Part shown: positions 1-5,010 of the stretch, one piece after another
Position numbering within the stretch: the first letter of the stretch is position 1
Layout: every line of letters begins with the position of its first letter
Source of the DNA: an uncultured Desulfovibrio sp.
GTDB lineage: Bacteria > Desulfobacterota > Desulfovibrionia > Desulfovibrionales > Desulfovibrionaceae
Direction of reading: 5' to 3'
NCBI GenBank assembly: GCA_947177645.1
Contig: CAMWVJ010000121.1
Span: 1 to 5,010 of the forward strand
Length of the DNA stretch: 5,010 nucleotides
Position numbers and translations under genes: made by a program
The notes under the pieces: model-generated
Seen by the model: only the letters and a program-made list of their open reading frames with translations
What the model was told of the DNA's origin: nothing
The model's database searches: none

Positions 1-10
1 CGTGAAGGTT

Positions 11-45
11 CCTCATCCGCAAATACGGGGAGAGGAAATTTTTTT
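11..45 (+). terminator. Possible intrinsic terminator of an upstream gene
   Basis: CTC (12-14) and TCCG (16-19) can pair with CGGG (26-29) and GAG (30-32), leaving A15 bulged and a CAAATA loop. Alternatively CCTC (11-14) pairs with GAGG (32-35) around a CCG/CGG inner stem. AAA and seven T (39-45) follow. The stem is imperfect, and the upstream gene is outside the window. The same T run forms part of the UP-like element of the next promoter, so the T tract may simply belong to that. Confidence 0.25.
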
Positions 46-90
46 GAAATTTCTTGACGGCCGGGGGACTATCCGCTACAACCTCTCCCG
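31..90 (+). promoter_or_regulatory. Candidate sigma70 promoter with UP-like element for the S10 operon
   Basis: A -35 box TTGACG (54-59, 5/6 to TTGACA) and a -10 box TACAAC (77-82, 4/6) are separated by exactly 17 nt. Directly upstream, 31-52 is A/T-rich: AAATTTTTTTGAAATTT includes GAAATTT twice, 11 bp apart (35 and 46), so on the same helix face. This fits the known pattern of UP elements bound by RNA polymerase alpha at rRNA and ribosomal protein promoters. The predicted start is near G90, after a pyrimidine-rich discriminator (CTCTCCC). The -10 box lacks the conserved final T, which lowers confidence. Confidence 0.45.
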
Positions 91-187
91 TCCCACAACT
101 GTGAGACGATCCCTGGACGGCAGGGAAGGGCAGGTCGAGCCTGTCCTGCTGCGCCCGGGCGGAGCGGAATACGCCGCGCGCCGGGCT

Positions 188-222
188 TTGACATTCGCAG
201 GCGTTGCCAGATGCCGCATAAT
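188..222 (+). promoter_or_regulatory. Weak second promoter candidate inside the leader
   Basis: A perfect TTGACA lies at 188-193 and a good -10-like CATAAT at 217-222, but they are 23 nt apart, too far for normal sigma70 recognition. TTCGCA (194-199, 4/6) is 17 nt from CATAAT and could serve instead. If used, transcription would start near 229 and give a leader of about 350 nt. No UP-like sequence precedes it. Confidence 0.22.
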
Positions 223-444
223 GTCGAGCCGTTCCAGCCCAGTGACGGAGCCAGTGCGAGTTTCGCGCCGCAAGGCGCGCCGCGCGACCGGGGCTGTAAG
301 GAAAGGGGGAAAACCCCCGTTTGGCGACCCTGCGGGTCCCGCCAGTCACCGCCCTGCGGTGGCATGACCGGGCCGCGTCAGGGGCTTCCCGCGAATTTCG
401 CGTGGCTGTGACGTGCGCCCGGGGTTCGTTTTCCCCCCACCCCG

Positions 445-464
445 CCGGCCAGCCGGGTTTTTTT
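445..464 (+). terminator. Terminator-like hairpin plus T7 within the leader
   Basis: CCGG (445-448), loop CCAG, CCGG (453-456), then G and seven T (458-464). The local stem is only four pairs. A longer-range alternative pairs CCCGG (418-422) with CCGGG (453-457) around the intervening C-rich stretch. It could be an upstream pause or attenuation site, or a decayed copy of the stronger signal at 527-561. Confidence 0.28.
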
Positions 465-552
465 CGACGTACGCGCCCCAATAGCGGCTGGGGGGCGGGG
501 GCTGGGCGGCCGCACATGGGGCCGCGCCGGGTTTTTCCGCCTTCGGGCGCCC
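452..552 (+). repeat. Imperfect direct repeat in the leader (452-478 and 526-552)
   Basis: Both copies start with the same 11-mer GCCGGGTTTTT (452-462 and 526-536) and both have GCGCCC exactly 21 nt after the copy start (473-478 and 547-552). The offset between copies is 74 nt. The middle differs: the second copy carries the UUCG hairpin, while the first has the CGTACG palindrome (468-473). This could be duplication of a regulatory module followed by divergence, or chance similarity in a low-complexity GC/T region. Confidence 0.35.
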
Positions 553-561
553 GGTTTTTTT
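527..561 (+). terminator. Probable attenuator: UUCG-capped hairpin plus T7 before rpsJ
   Basis: Inner stem CGCC (538-541) and GGCG (546-549) closes the tetraloop TTCG as C(UUCG)G, an exceptionally stable RNA hairpin. An outer stem CCGGG (527-531) pairs with CCCGG (550-554), with TTTTTC (532-537) unpaired on the 5' side. Seven T follow (555-561). This is a textbook intrinsic terminator except for the internal bulge. It sits only 18 nt before the rpsJ start and inside the presumed operon transcript, so it more likely acts as an attenuator than as the end of an upstream gene. In E. coli, L4 stimulates termination at a leader hairpin shortly before rpsJ; the placement here is analogous. Confidence 0.5.
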
Positions 562-567
562 GCAAAT

Positions 568-571
568 GGAG
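568..571 (+). promoter_or_regulatory. Shine-Dalgarno sequence of rpsJ
   Basis: GGAG, with eight bases before the ATG at 580. It lies only seven bases after the T tract of the attenuator hairpin, so a ribosome bound here would cover the end of that T tract. This site fixes the rpsJ start. Confidence 0.7.
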
Positions 572-579
572 TAGGCATA

Positions 580-897
580 ATGACGACTGTCAGCAGCGAT
601 CGCATCCGGATCAAGCTCAAGGCCTACGATTACCGCATCCTCGACAAGGCGGTTGCGGAAATCGTGGACACGGCGCGCAATACCGGCGCGGGCGTGGCCG
701 GGCCCATTCCCCTGCCCACCAATATCCACAAGTACACCATCCAGCGGTCGGTGCATGTGGACAAGAAGTCCCGCGAGCAGTTCGAGATGCGCATCCACAA
801 GCGTCTCATGGATATTCTGGAACCCACACAGCAGACCGTCGATGCGCTTGGCAAGCTCTCCTTGCCCGCTGGCGTGGATGTGGAAATCAAGCTCTAG
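580..897 (+). CDS. rpsJ: 30S ribosomal protein S10 (uS10, NusE)
   Basis: Protein of the 30S head, 105 residues (E. coli 103). In E. coli it doubles as NusE, pairing with NusB in antitermination and linking NusG to the leading ribosome. Recognised from [15 protein letters not shown] (8-22), the GPIPLPT turn (41-47) that opens the long loop reaching into 16S rRNA, and the C-terminal strand ending VDVEIKL. The ATG is set by GGAG at 568-571. It is the promoter-proximal gene of the operon, preceded by the structured leader and followed 12 nt later by rplC. No domain is missing. Identification is certain from wording, length and operon position. Confidence 0.98.
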   Translation: MTTVSSDRIRIKLKAYDYRILDKAVAEIVDTARNTGAGVAGPIPLPTNIHKYTIQRSVHVDKKSREQFEMRIHKRLMDILEPTQQTVDALGKLSLPAGVDVEIKL

Positions 898-909
898 CGA
901 GAGGCAGCC

Positions 910-1539
910 ATGGCTGAGAAATTGGGAATCCTGGGTCGCAAGCTGGGCATGACCCGCATCTTCGCCGGGGACGGCGCGGCCGTCGCCGTCACGGTCATCG
1001 AGGCCGGCCCCTGCCCCGTCACCCAGATCAAGTCTGAAGCGAAGGACGGCTACAACGCCCTCCAGATCGCCTTTGAGAAGTCCAAGGCCAAGCATGTGAC
1101 CAAGCCCATGCAGGGCCATTTCGCCAAGGCCGACGCCGGCCTGTTCCGCAAGACCCATGAGCTGCGCCTTCAGGGCGCGCCCGAGCACAAGCTCGGCGAC
1201 GAGCTCACCGTCGAGATGTTCGCCCCGGGCGATGTGGTCAAGGTGACGGGCAAGAGCCTCGGCAAGGGCTACCAGGGCCGCATGCGCCGCTGGAACTTTG
1301 CCGGCTCCAAGGATACGCACGGCTGCGAAAAGGTGCATCGCAACAACGGCTCCATCGGCAACAACACCTTCCCCGGCCATGTGTTCAAGGGCCGCAAGAT
1401 GGCCGGCCACTGGGGCGATGAAACCGTGACCGAGCTGGGCCTTCAGGTGGTCGGCGTGCGCCCCGAGGACAATGTCATCCTCGTCAAGGGTTGCGTGCCC
1501 GGCCCCAAGAACGGCCTCGTGCTGGTCCGCAAGCAGTAG
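910..1539 (+). CDS. rplC: 50S ribosomal protein L3 (uL3)
   Basis: Early 23S rRNA-binding assembly protein of the 50S subunit, 209 residues as in E. coli. Its central extension reaches toward the peptidyl transferase centre. Family wording: [11 protein letters not shown] (8-18), [14 protein letters not shown] (119-132), GSIG (147-150), [12 protein letters not shown] (158-169) and [14 protein letters not shown] at the end. In E. coli the extension reads GSIGQNQTPG, and Gln150 is N5-methylated by PrmB; here the equivalent is [10 protein letters not shown], so Thr153 replaces that Gln. This is probably a lineage trait. AGAGG (900-904) lies five bases before the ATG. The rpsJ stop is 12 nt upstream and rplD follows after 9 nt. 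Confidence 0.98.
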   Translation: MAEKLGILGRKLGMTRIFAGDGAAVAVTVIEAGPCPVTQIKSEAKDGYNALQIAFEKSKAKHVTKPMQGHFAKADAGLFRKTHELRLQGAPEHKLGDELTVEMFAPGDVVKVTGKSLGKGYQGRMRRWNFAGSKDTHGCEKVHRNNGSIGNNTFPGHVFKGRKMAGHWGDETVTELGLQVVGVRPEDNVILVKGCVPGPKNGLVLVRKQ

Positions 1540-1548
1540 GGGAGCGAC

Positions 1549-2178
1549 ATGGCTACCGTGAAAGTATATGACCAGAACAAGCAGGAGTGCGGCGAAGTGA
1601 CGCTGGCCCCTGAAGTGTTCGAGATCGAGCCCAGGCCCGAGATCCTCCACTTCGTGGTGCGCGGGCAGCTCGCCGCCAGGCGCGCGGGCACGCACATGGC
1701 CAAGACCCGCGCCTATGTCTCCGGCGGCGGCGTCAAGCCCTGGAAGCAGAAGGGCACGGGCCGCGCCCGCGCCGGCTCCAACCGCTCGCCCGTGTGGCGC
1801 GGCGGCGCCATCGTGTTCGGGCCCACGCCCCGCGACTACAGCTTCAAGGTCAACCGCAAGGTCCGCGAGCTCGGGCTCAAGATGGCGCTTTCGAGCCGCC
1901 TGGCCGACAAGGGCCTGATGGTGGTGAAAAGCATCGAGATCGCCGAGCCCAAGACCAAGCTCTTCGCCAATGTGGCCAAGACCCTGGGCCTCGGGAAGGC
2001 GCTCATCGTGGCCCCCGAAGTCAATGAAACCCTGATCCGCTCCTCGCGCAACATTCCCGGCATCAACTTCACCACTCCCGACCAGCTGAGCGTGCTGGAC
2101 ATCCTGCGGCACAAGCAGCTTGTGCTGCTCGAAGGGGCCGTGGAGCCGGTTGAGGCGCGTTTTGCCAAGGGAGAGTAA
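1549..2178 (+). CDS. rplD: 50S ribosomal protein L4 (uL4), likely operon autoregulator
   Basis: Domain I 23S rRNA-binding protein of 209 residues (E. coli 201). A globular domain carries an extended loop that forms part of the exit-tunnel constriction. That loop is seen at about 42-95, with the hallmark GGGVKPWKQKGTGRARAG (59-76) and SPVWRGGAIVFGP (80-92). Lys63 lies where E. coli K63 changes give erythromycin resistance; no resistance change is seen. In E. coli, L4 represses its own operon by binding the S10 leader, causing attenuation and blocking translation; the leader at 90-579 makes this plausible here but does not prove it. GGAG (1541-1544) is four bases from the ATG. Its stop is one base from rplW. 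Confidence 0.98.
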   Translation: MATVKVYDQNKQECGEVTLAPEVFEIEPRPEILHFVVRGQLAARRAGTHMAKTRAYVSGGGVKPWKQKGTGRARAGSNRSPVWRGGAIVFGPTPRDYSFKVNRKVRELGLKMALSSRLADKGLMVVKSIEIAEPKTKLFANVAKTLGLGKALIVAPEVNETLIRSSRNIPGINFTTPDQLSVLDILRHKQLVLLEGAVEPVEARFAKGE

Positions 2179-2179
2179 G

Positions 2180-2470
2180 ATGGACCTGACCACTGTTCTC
2201 CTCAAGCCCCTGCTCACGGAAAAAACGACCATGCTCAAGGACGAGGCCAACCAGGTGGCCTTCTACGTCCATCCGCAGGCGAGCAAGATCGAGATCGAGA
2301 AGGCCGTGGAAAAGGCCTTCGACGTGCATGTCACGGCGGTCAACATCGTGCGCCGCGCGCCCCGCAACAGGAAGCGCCAGGGCCGCGTCATCGGCCGCAA
2401 GCCCGGCTGGAAGAAGGCGTATGTGACGCTGGCCGAGGGCGATAAAATCGAGTTCTTCGAGGGGGTGTAG
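2180..2470 (+). CDS. rplW: 50S ribosomal protein L23 (uL23)
   Basis: Small 23S rRNA-binding protein at the rim of the exit tunnel, docking site for trigger factor and SRP. 96 residues (E. coli 100). Visible features are the N-terminal [10 protein letters not shown] (7-16), where Glu14 aligns with the E. coli trigger-factor contact Glu18, and the basic loop ending in [14 protein letters not shown] (71-84). I chose ATG 2180 over an in-frame ATG at 2120. The earlier one would add 20 unrelated residues inside rplD, while AGGGAG (2168-2173) is spaced six bases from 2180. The rplD stop ends one base before this start, so translational coupling is likely. Confidence 0.97.
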   Translation: MDLTTVLLKPLLTEKTTMLKDEANQVAFYVHPQASKIEIEKAVEKAFDVHVTAVNIVRRAPRNRKRQGRVIGRKPGWKKAYVTLAEGDKIEFFEGV

Positions 2471-2472
2471 CC

Positions 2473-3321
2473 ATGGCTGTCCGCAAGCTGAAACCGACCT
2501 CAGCGGGCCGCCGCTTCCAGACGGTTTCCGATTTTGAGGAAATCACGAGGACCACGCCCGAGAAGTCGCTCACCGAGGGCCTGCCCAAGAAGGCCGGCCG
2601 CAACAACAACGGCCGCGTCACCAGCCGCCGCCGGGGCGGGGGCGTGAAGCGCCTCTACCGCATCATCGACTTCAAGCGCAACAAGATCGGCATCCCGGCC
2701 ACTGTCGCCGAGATCGAGTATGACCCCAACCGCACGGCGCGCATCGCGCTTCTGCACTATGCCGACGGCGAGAAGCGCTATATCTTGGCGCCCGTGGGCC
2801 TCAAGCAGGGGGACGTGGTCATGAGCGGCGTGGACAGCCGCACGGGGCAGGTGGCGGACATCAAGCCGGGCAACGCCCTTGAGATGTCCCGCATCCCCGT
2901 GGGCACGGTGCTCCACAATATTGAGCTCTCGCCCGGGCGCGGCGGCCAGATGTGCCGCTCGGCCGGCACCTATGCCCAGCTCGTCGCCAAGGAAGGCAAG
3001 TACGCCCTCTTGCGCCTGCCCTCGGGCGAAGTGCGCCGGGTGCTCGCCTCCTGCATCGCCACGGTGGGCCAGGTGGGCAATATCTCGCACGAGAACATTT
3101 CGCTGGGCAAGGCCGGGCGCAACCGCTGGCTCGGGCGGCGCCCCAAGGTGCGCGGCGTGGCCATGAACCCCATCGACCATCCGCTCGGCGGCGGCGAGGG
3201 CAGAAGCTCCGGCGGCCGGCATCCCGTGTCCCCTTGGGGCATGCCTGCCAAGGGGTACAAGACCCGCGACAAGAAGAAGCCCTCCTCGCGGCTCATCGTC
3301 AAGCGCCGCGGCCAGAAGTAG
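2473..3321 (+). CDS. rplB: 50S ribosomal protein L2 (uL2)
   Basis: Highly conserved 50S protein needed for subunit association and peptidyl transferase activity. 282 residues, slightly longer than E. coli (273). Seen in order: basic N terminus; [19 protein letters not shown] (42-60); OB-type core (about 75-130); SH3-like domain with [11 protein letters not shown] (165-175) and [19 protein letters not shown] (185-203); C-terminal [10 protein letters not shown] (228-237) and [10 protein letters not shown] (247-256). His236 matches the E. coli histidine reported as essential (His229). The next conserved His of the usual DHPHGGG is Leu238 here. It starts 2 nt after rplW; GAGGGGG at 2459-2465 is the likely ribosome binding site. 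Confidence 0.98.
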   Translation: MAVRKLKPTSAGRRFQTVSDFEEITRTTPEKSLTEGLPKKAGRNNNGRVTSRRRGGGVKRLYRIIDFKRNKIGIPATVAEIEYDPNRTARIALLHYADGEKRYILAPVGLKQGDVVMSGVDSRTGQVADIKPGNALEMSRIPVGTVLHNIELSPGRGGQMCRSAGTYAQLVAKEGKYALLRLPSGEVRRVLASCIATVGQVGNISHENISLGKAGRNRWLGRRPKVRGVAMNPIDHPLGGGEGRSSGGRHPVSPWGMPAKGYKTRDKKKPSSRLIVKRRGQK

Positions 3322-3330
3322 GAGTAGACC

Positions 3331-3615
3331 ATGCCCAGATCTTTGAAGAAAGGGCCGTTTGTCGACGGCCACCTGCTCAAGAAGGTCGACACCGCGGTGG
3401 CCAACAACGACCGCCGCGTGCTCAAGACCTGGTCGCGCCGCTCGACCATCCTGCCCGAAATGGTGGGGCTGACCTTCGCGGTGCACAACGGCAAGAAGTT
3501 CGTGCCTGTCTTCGTCACCGAAAACATGGTCGGCCACAAGCTGGGCGAGTTCTCGCCCACGCGCACCTTCCACGGCCATGCCGCCGACAAGAAAGCCAAG
3601 GCCGGCAAGAAGTAG
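3331..3615 (+). CDS. rpsS: 30S ribosomal protein S19 (uS19)
   Basis: Protein of the 30S head that binds 16S rRNA next to S13 and contributes to a bridge with the 50S subunit. 94 residues (E. coli 92). The sequence is diagnostic: [11 protein letters not shown] (2-12), [15 protein letters not shown] (32-46), [20 protein letters not shown] (52-71) and [12 protein letters not shown] (72-83), with a lysine-rich tail. The rplB stop TAG (3319-3321) runs into the Shine-Dalgarno AGGAG (3320-3324), six bases before the ATG, which suggests coupling to rplB translation. rplV follows after 9 nt. Confidence 0.98.
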   Translation: MPRSLKKGPFVDGHLLKKVDTAVANNDRRVLKTWSRRSTILPEMVGLTFAVHNGKKFVPVFVTENMVGHKLGEFSPTRTFHGHAADKKAKAGKK

Positions 3616-3624
3616 GGTAGGGAT

Positions 3625-3963
3625 ATGGAATCGAGAGCCATTGCGAAATACCAGCGCGTCTCGCCGCGCAAGGCCCGCCTGGTCGCGCGGAACGTCCAGG
3701 GCCTCGGGGTGGAGGAGGCCATGAACCTCCTGCGCTTCACGCCCAACAAGCCCGCGGGCATCATCTACGGCGTGGTCAAGAGCGCCCTTGCCAATGCCTC
3801 CCAGCTCGGGGGCGTGGATGTGGACGCCATGGTGGTGAAGGAAGTGCTGGTCAACGAAGGCCCCACCTGGAAGCGCTTCATGCCCCGCGCCCAGGGCCGC
3901 GCCAGCAAGATCCACAAGCGCACGAGCCACATCACCGTCATACTCCAAGAAGGCAAGGAATAG
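3625..3963 (+). CDS. rplV: 50S ribosomal protein L22 (uL22)
   Basis: 23S rRNA-binding assembly protein of 112 residues (E. coli 110). Its long beta-hairpin lines the exit tunnel opposite L4 and is a known site of macrolide-resistance changes. Seen: KYQRVSPRKARLVARNVQG (8-26), VVKSALANA (50-58), and the hairpin stretch GPTWKRFMPRAQGRASKIHK (79-98), which is full length with no deletion or insertion. The site before the ATG is unusual: GTAGGG occurs twice (3612-3617 and 3617-3622). The first, merged with the rpsS stop codon, has the better spacing (7 nt); the second is only two bases away. rpsC begins 3 nt downstream. Confidence 0.98.
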   Translation: MESRAIAKYQRVSPRKARLVARNVQGLGVEEAMNLLRFTPNKPAGIIYGVVKSALANASQLGGVDVDAMVVKEVLVNEGPTWKRFMPRAQGRASKIHKRTSHITVILQEGKE

Positions 3964-3966
3964 GCT

Positions 3967-4608
3967 ATGGGCCAGAAAGTACATCCGTTCGGCTTCCGGC
4001 TTGGGTACAACAAGAACTGGCAGTCCCGCTGGTTCAGCAAGAAGGAATACCCGGCCTTCGTCCAGGAGGACCACAAGATCCGCGCCTTCGTGAAGAAGCT
4101 CCTCTACCATGCGGGGCTCTCCAAGATCGAGATCGAGCGCGCGGGTGGCAAGGTGCGCCTCATCCTTTCCACGGCGCGGCCCGGCATCGTCATCGGCCGC
4201 AAGGGCGTGGAAATTGAGAAGCTGCGCACCGACCTTCGCCAGAAGTTCGGCCGCGAGTTTTCCCTGGAAGTCAACGAGATCCGCCGCCCCGAGATCGACG
4301 CGCAGCTCGTGGCCGAGAACATCGCCCAGCAGCTCGAGCGCCGCGTGGCCTTCCGCCGCGCCATGAAGCGCACGGTCTCCATGGCCCGCAAGTTCGGCGC
4401 CGAGGGCATCAAGGTCACCTGCTCCGGGCGCCTTGCCGGGGCGGAGATCGCCCGCACCGAATGGTACCGCGACGGCCGCGTGCCCTTGCAGACGCTGCGC
4501 GCCGACATTGACTTCGGCTTTGCCGAGGCGCACACCACCTATGGCATCATCGGCGTCAAGGTGTGGGTCTACAAGGGTGAAATCCTTGACAAAGAGGTTG
4601 AACAATAA
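3967..4608 (+). CDS. rpsC: 30S ribosomal protein S3 (uS3)
   Basis: 30S protein at the mRNA entry site, forming the entry-tunnel helicase with S4 and S5. 213 residues, shorter than E. coli (233) because it ends soon after [14 protein letters not shown] (197-210) without the variable tail; many bacteria have short tails. Seen: [13 protein letters not shown] (1-13); the KH domain with its GXXG loop GRKG (77-80) inside [38 protein letters not shown] (130-150), where Arg130, Arg131 and Lys134 match the E. coli helicase residues; and [20 protein letters not shown] (153-172). AAGGA (3955-3959) is seven bases from the ATG. The stop TAA shares its last A with the rplP ATG. Confidence 0.98.
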   Translation: MGQKVHPFGFRLGYNKNWQSRWFSKKEYPAFVQEDHKIRAFVKKLLYHAGLSKIEIERAGGKVRLILSTARPGIVIGRKGVEIEKLRTDLRQKFGREFSLEVNEIRRPEIDAQLVAENIAQQLERRVAFRRAMKRTVSMARKFGAEGIKVTCSGRLAGAEIARTEWYRDGRVPLQTLRADIDFGFAEAHTTYGIIGVKVWVYKGEILDKEVEQ

Positions 4609-5010
4609 TGCTTGCGCCCAAGAAAGTTAAATTCCGCAAGTGGCAGAAAGGCCGCTTGCGCGGCCTGGCGACGCGCGGCGCCTCCATCGCGTTCGGCGAC
4701 ATCGGCCTCAAGGCCATCCAGCACGGGCATCTTTCCAGCCAGCAGATCGAGGCCGCCCGTATCGCCATGATGCGCCACATCAAGCGCGGCGGCAAGGTCT
4801 GGATCCGCGTGTTCCCCGACCGCCCGGTGACGGCCAAGCCCCTCGAGACCCGCCAGGGCTCGGGCAAGGGCGCGCCGGTGGGCTGGTGCGCCCCGGTGAA
4901 GCCCGGCCGCGTGCTCTACGAGATCAAGGGCGTGAGCCTTGACCTCGCCCGCGAGGCGCTGACCCGCGCCGCGCACAAGCTGCCCATCAAGACCATCATC
5001 GTCGTAAGGG
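4608..5010 (+). CDS. rplP: 50S ribosomal protein L16 (uL16), cut by window end
   Basis: 50S protein near the A and P sites that helps position tRNA and is a late assembly factor. 134 residues are visible, with no stop before the window ends; E. coli L16 has 136, so only a few residues are missing. Seen: [16 protein letters not shown] (1-16), [10 protein letters not shown] (45-54), [20 protein letters not shown] (61-80), GSGKG (84-88), [12 protein letters not shown] (98-109) and AAHKLPIKT (121-129). Arg82 corresponds to E. coli Arg81, hydroxylated by YcfD/RoxA there; whether that happens here is unknown. Its ATG overlaps the rpsC stop (TAATG), and AGAGG at 4593-4597 lies inside rpsC. rpmC and rpsQ are expected next but lie outside. 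Confidence 0.97.
   Translation, partial: MLAPKKVKFRKWQKGRLRGLATRGASIAFGDIGLKAIQHGHLSSQQIEAARIAMMRHIKRGGKVWIRVFPDRPVTAKPLETRQGSGKGAPVGWCAPVKPGRVLYEIKGVSLDLAREALTRAAHKLPIKTIIVVR

Larger units (their letters stand above)
90..579 (+). promoter_or_regulatory. Long structured 5' leader of the S10 operon; no gene seen
   Basis: No ORF here has a convincing ribosome binding site or recognisable protein. Stems that can be drawn by eye: 110-126 (TCCCTG/CAGGGA); 128-146 (GGGCAGG/CCTGTCC, 7 bp); 153-186 (GCCCGG/CCGGGC, branched); 235-296 (CAGCCC/GGGCTG) enclosing 264-279 (CGCGCC, GCAA loop, GGCGCG: a GNRA tetraloop on six GC pairs); 305-318 (GGGGG, AAAA, CCCCC); 326-338 (GACCC/GGGTC); 345-363 (8 bp, CCT loop); 390-402 (CGCGA/TCGCG); 506-525 (GCGGCC/GGCCGC); and 527-554. 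GC-rich DNA gives chance stems, but clustering, a GNRA loop and a UUCG loop suggest selected RNA structure. E. coli S10 operon mRNA has a 172-nt leader mediating L4 feedback; this would be the functional counterpart. I recognise no known riboswitch or RNA family. Confidence 0.5.

Noticed and set aside
301..322. GGGGG-AAAA-CCCCC hairpin as an intrinsic terminator
   Set aside because: Only a GTTT follows, not a real T tract, so it is better treated as one stem of the leader.
2..367. 121-codon plus-strand frame in the leader
   Set aside because: No upstream sequence to support its start, Arg/Pro/Gly-rich translation typical of non-coding GC-rich DNA, and it runs through the promoter candidate and several stems.
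211..411. 66-codon frame as a possible leader peptide
   Set aside because: No Shine-Dalgarno before the ATG at 211 and no run of regulatory codons; composition looks random.
506..513. GCGGCCGC palindrome (NotI site) as an operator
   Set aside because: A short GC palindrome is expected by chance at this composition and nothing else supports an operator; it was kept only as one arm of a possible stem.
346..2250. 634-codon open frame on the minus strand
   Set aside because: It lies antisense to rpsJ, rplC and rplD. Such frames arise as a by-product of strong third-position G/C bias in the real genes, and the translation is a low-complexity mix rich in Gly, Ala, Leu, His and Asp with no recognisable domain.
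2500..4605. 701-codon open frame on the minus strand
   Set aside because: Same cause: it mirrors rplB through rpsC exactly, has repetitive Ala/Gly/His/Leu composition and no ribosome binding site or family resemblance.
580..5010. Search for a novel gene system hidden in the coding block
   Set aside because: All nine frames are full, intact, standard ribosomal proteins in the canonical order with gaps of at most 12 nt, leaving no room for an inserted gene, mobile element or CRISPR array.

Overview
The window is the first part of a bacterial S10-type ribosomal protein operon, all on the + strand, in the conserved order rpsJ-rplC-rplD-rplW-rplB-rpsS-rplV-rpsC-rplP. The last gene, rplP, runs off the right edge. 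DNA is GC-rich, with strong C/G preference at third codon positions. The protein wording (for example the L3 segment [10 protein letters not shown]...GSIGNN) suggests a sulfate-reducing Desulfovibrionaceae-type bacterium. That assignment is inference from remembered family sequences, not a search.

Layout. Positions 1-579 hold no convincing gene. They contain a candidate sigma70 promoter with an A/T-rich UP-like element (31-82), a weaker second promoter candidate (188-222), and a long stretch rich in GC stems (about 90-530). This ends in a C(UUCG)G-capped hairpin plus seven T (527-561), just before the rpsJ ribosome binding site. Positions 580-5010 are almost solid coding sequence. Gaps between genes are 12, 9, 1, 2, 9, 9 and 3 nt, and rpsC/rplP overlap by one base (TAATG).

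Function. Nine ribosomal proteins are encoded: four known in E. coli to line or approach the 50S exit tunnel or act in early assembly (L3, L4, L22, L23), the 50S core protein L2, L16 near the tRNA sites, and 30S proteins S10 (also the NusE elongation factor), S19 and S3. The close spacing, with Shine-Dalgarno sequences lying in or next to the preceding stop codon, implies one transcript and translational coupling.

The coding part is ordinary. The part worth a second look is the roughly 490-nt leader. Its layout resembles the E. coli S10 leader, where L4 (rplD, third gene here) represses its own operon partly through a terminator hairpin shortly before rpsJ. Here the leader is much longer and has several mutually exclusive pairings. 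I see no sign of a defence system, mobile element, CRISPR or novel enzyme system.
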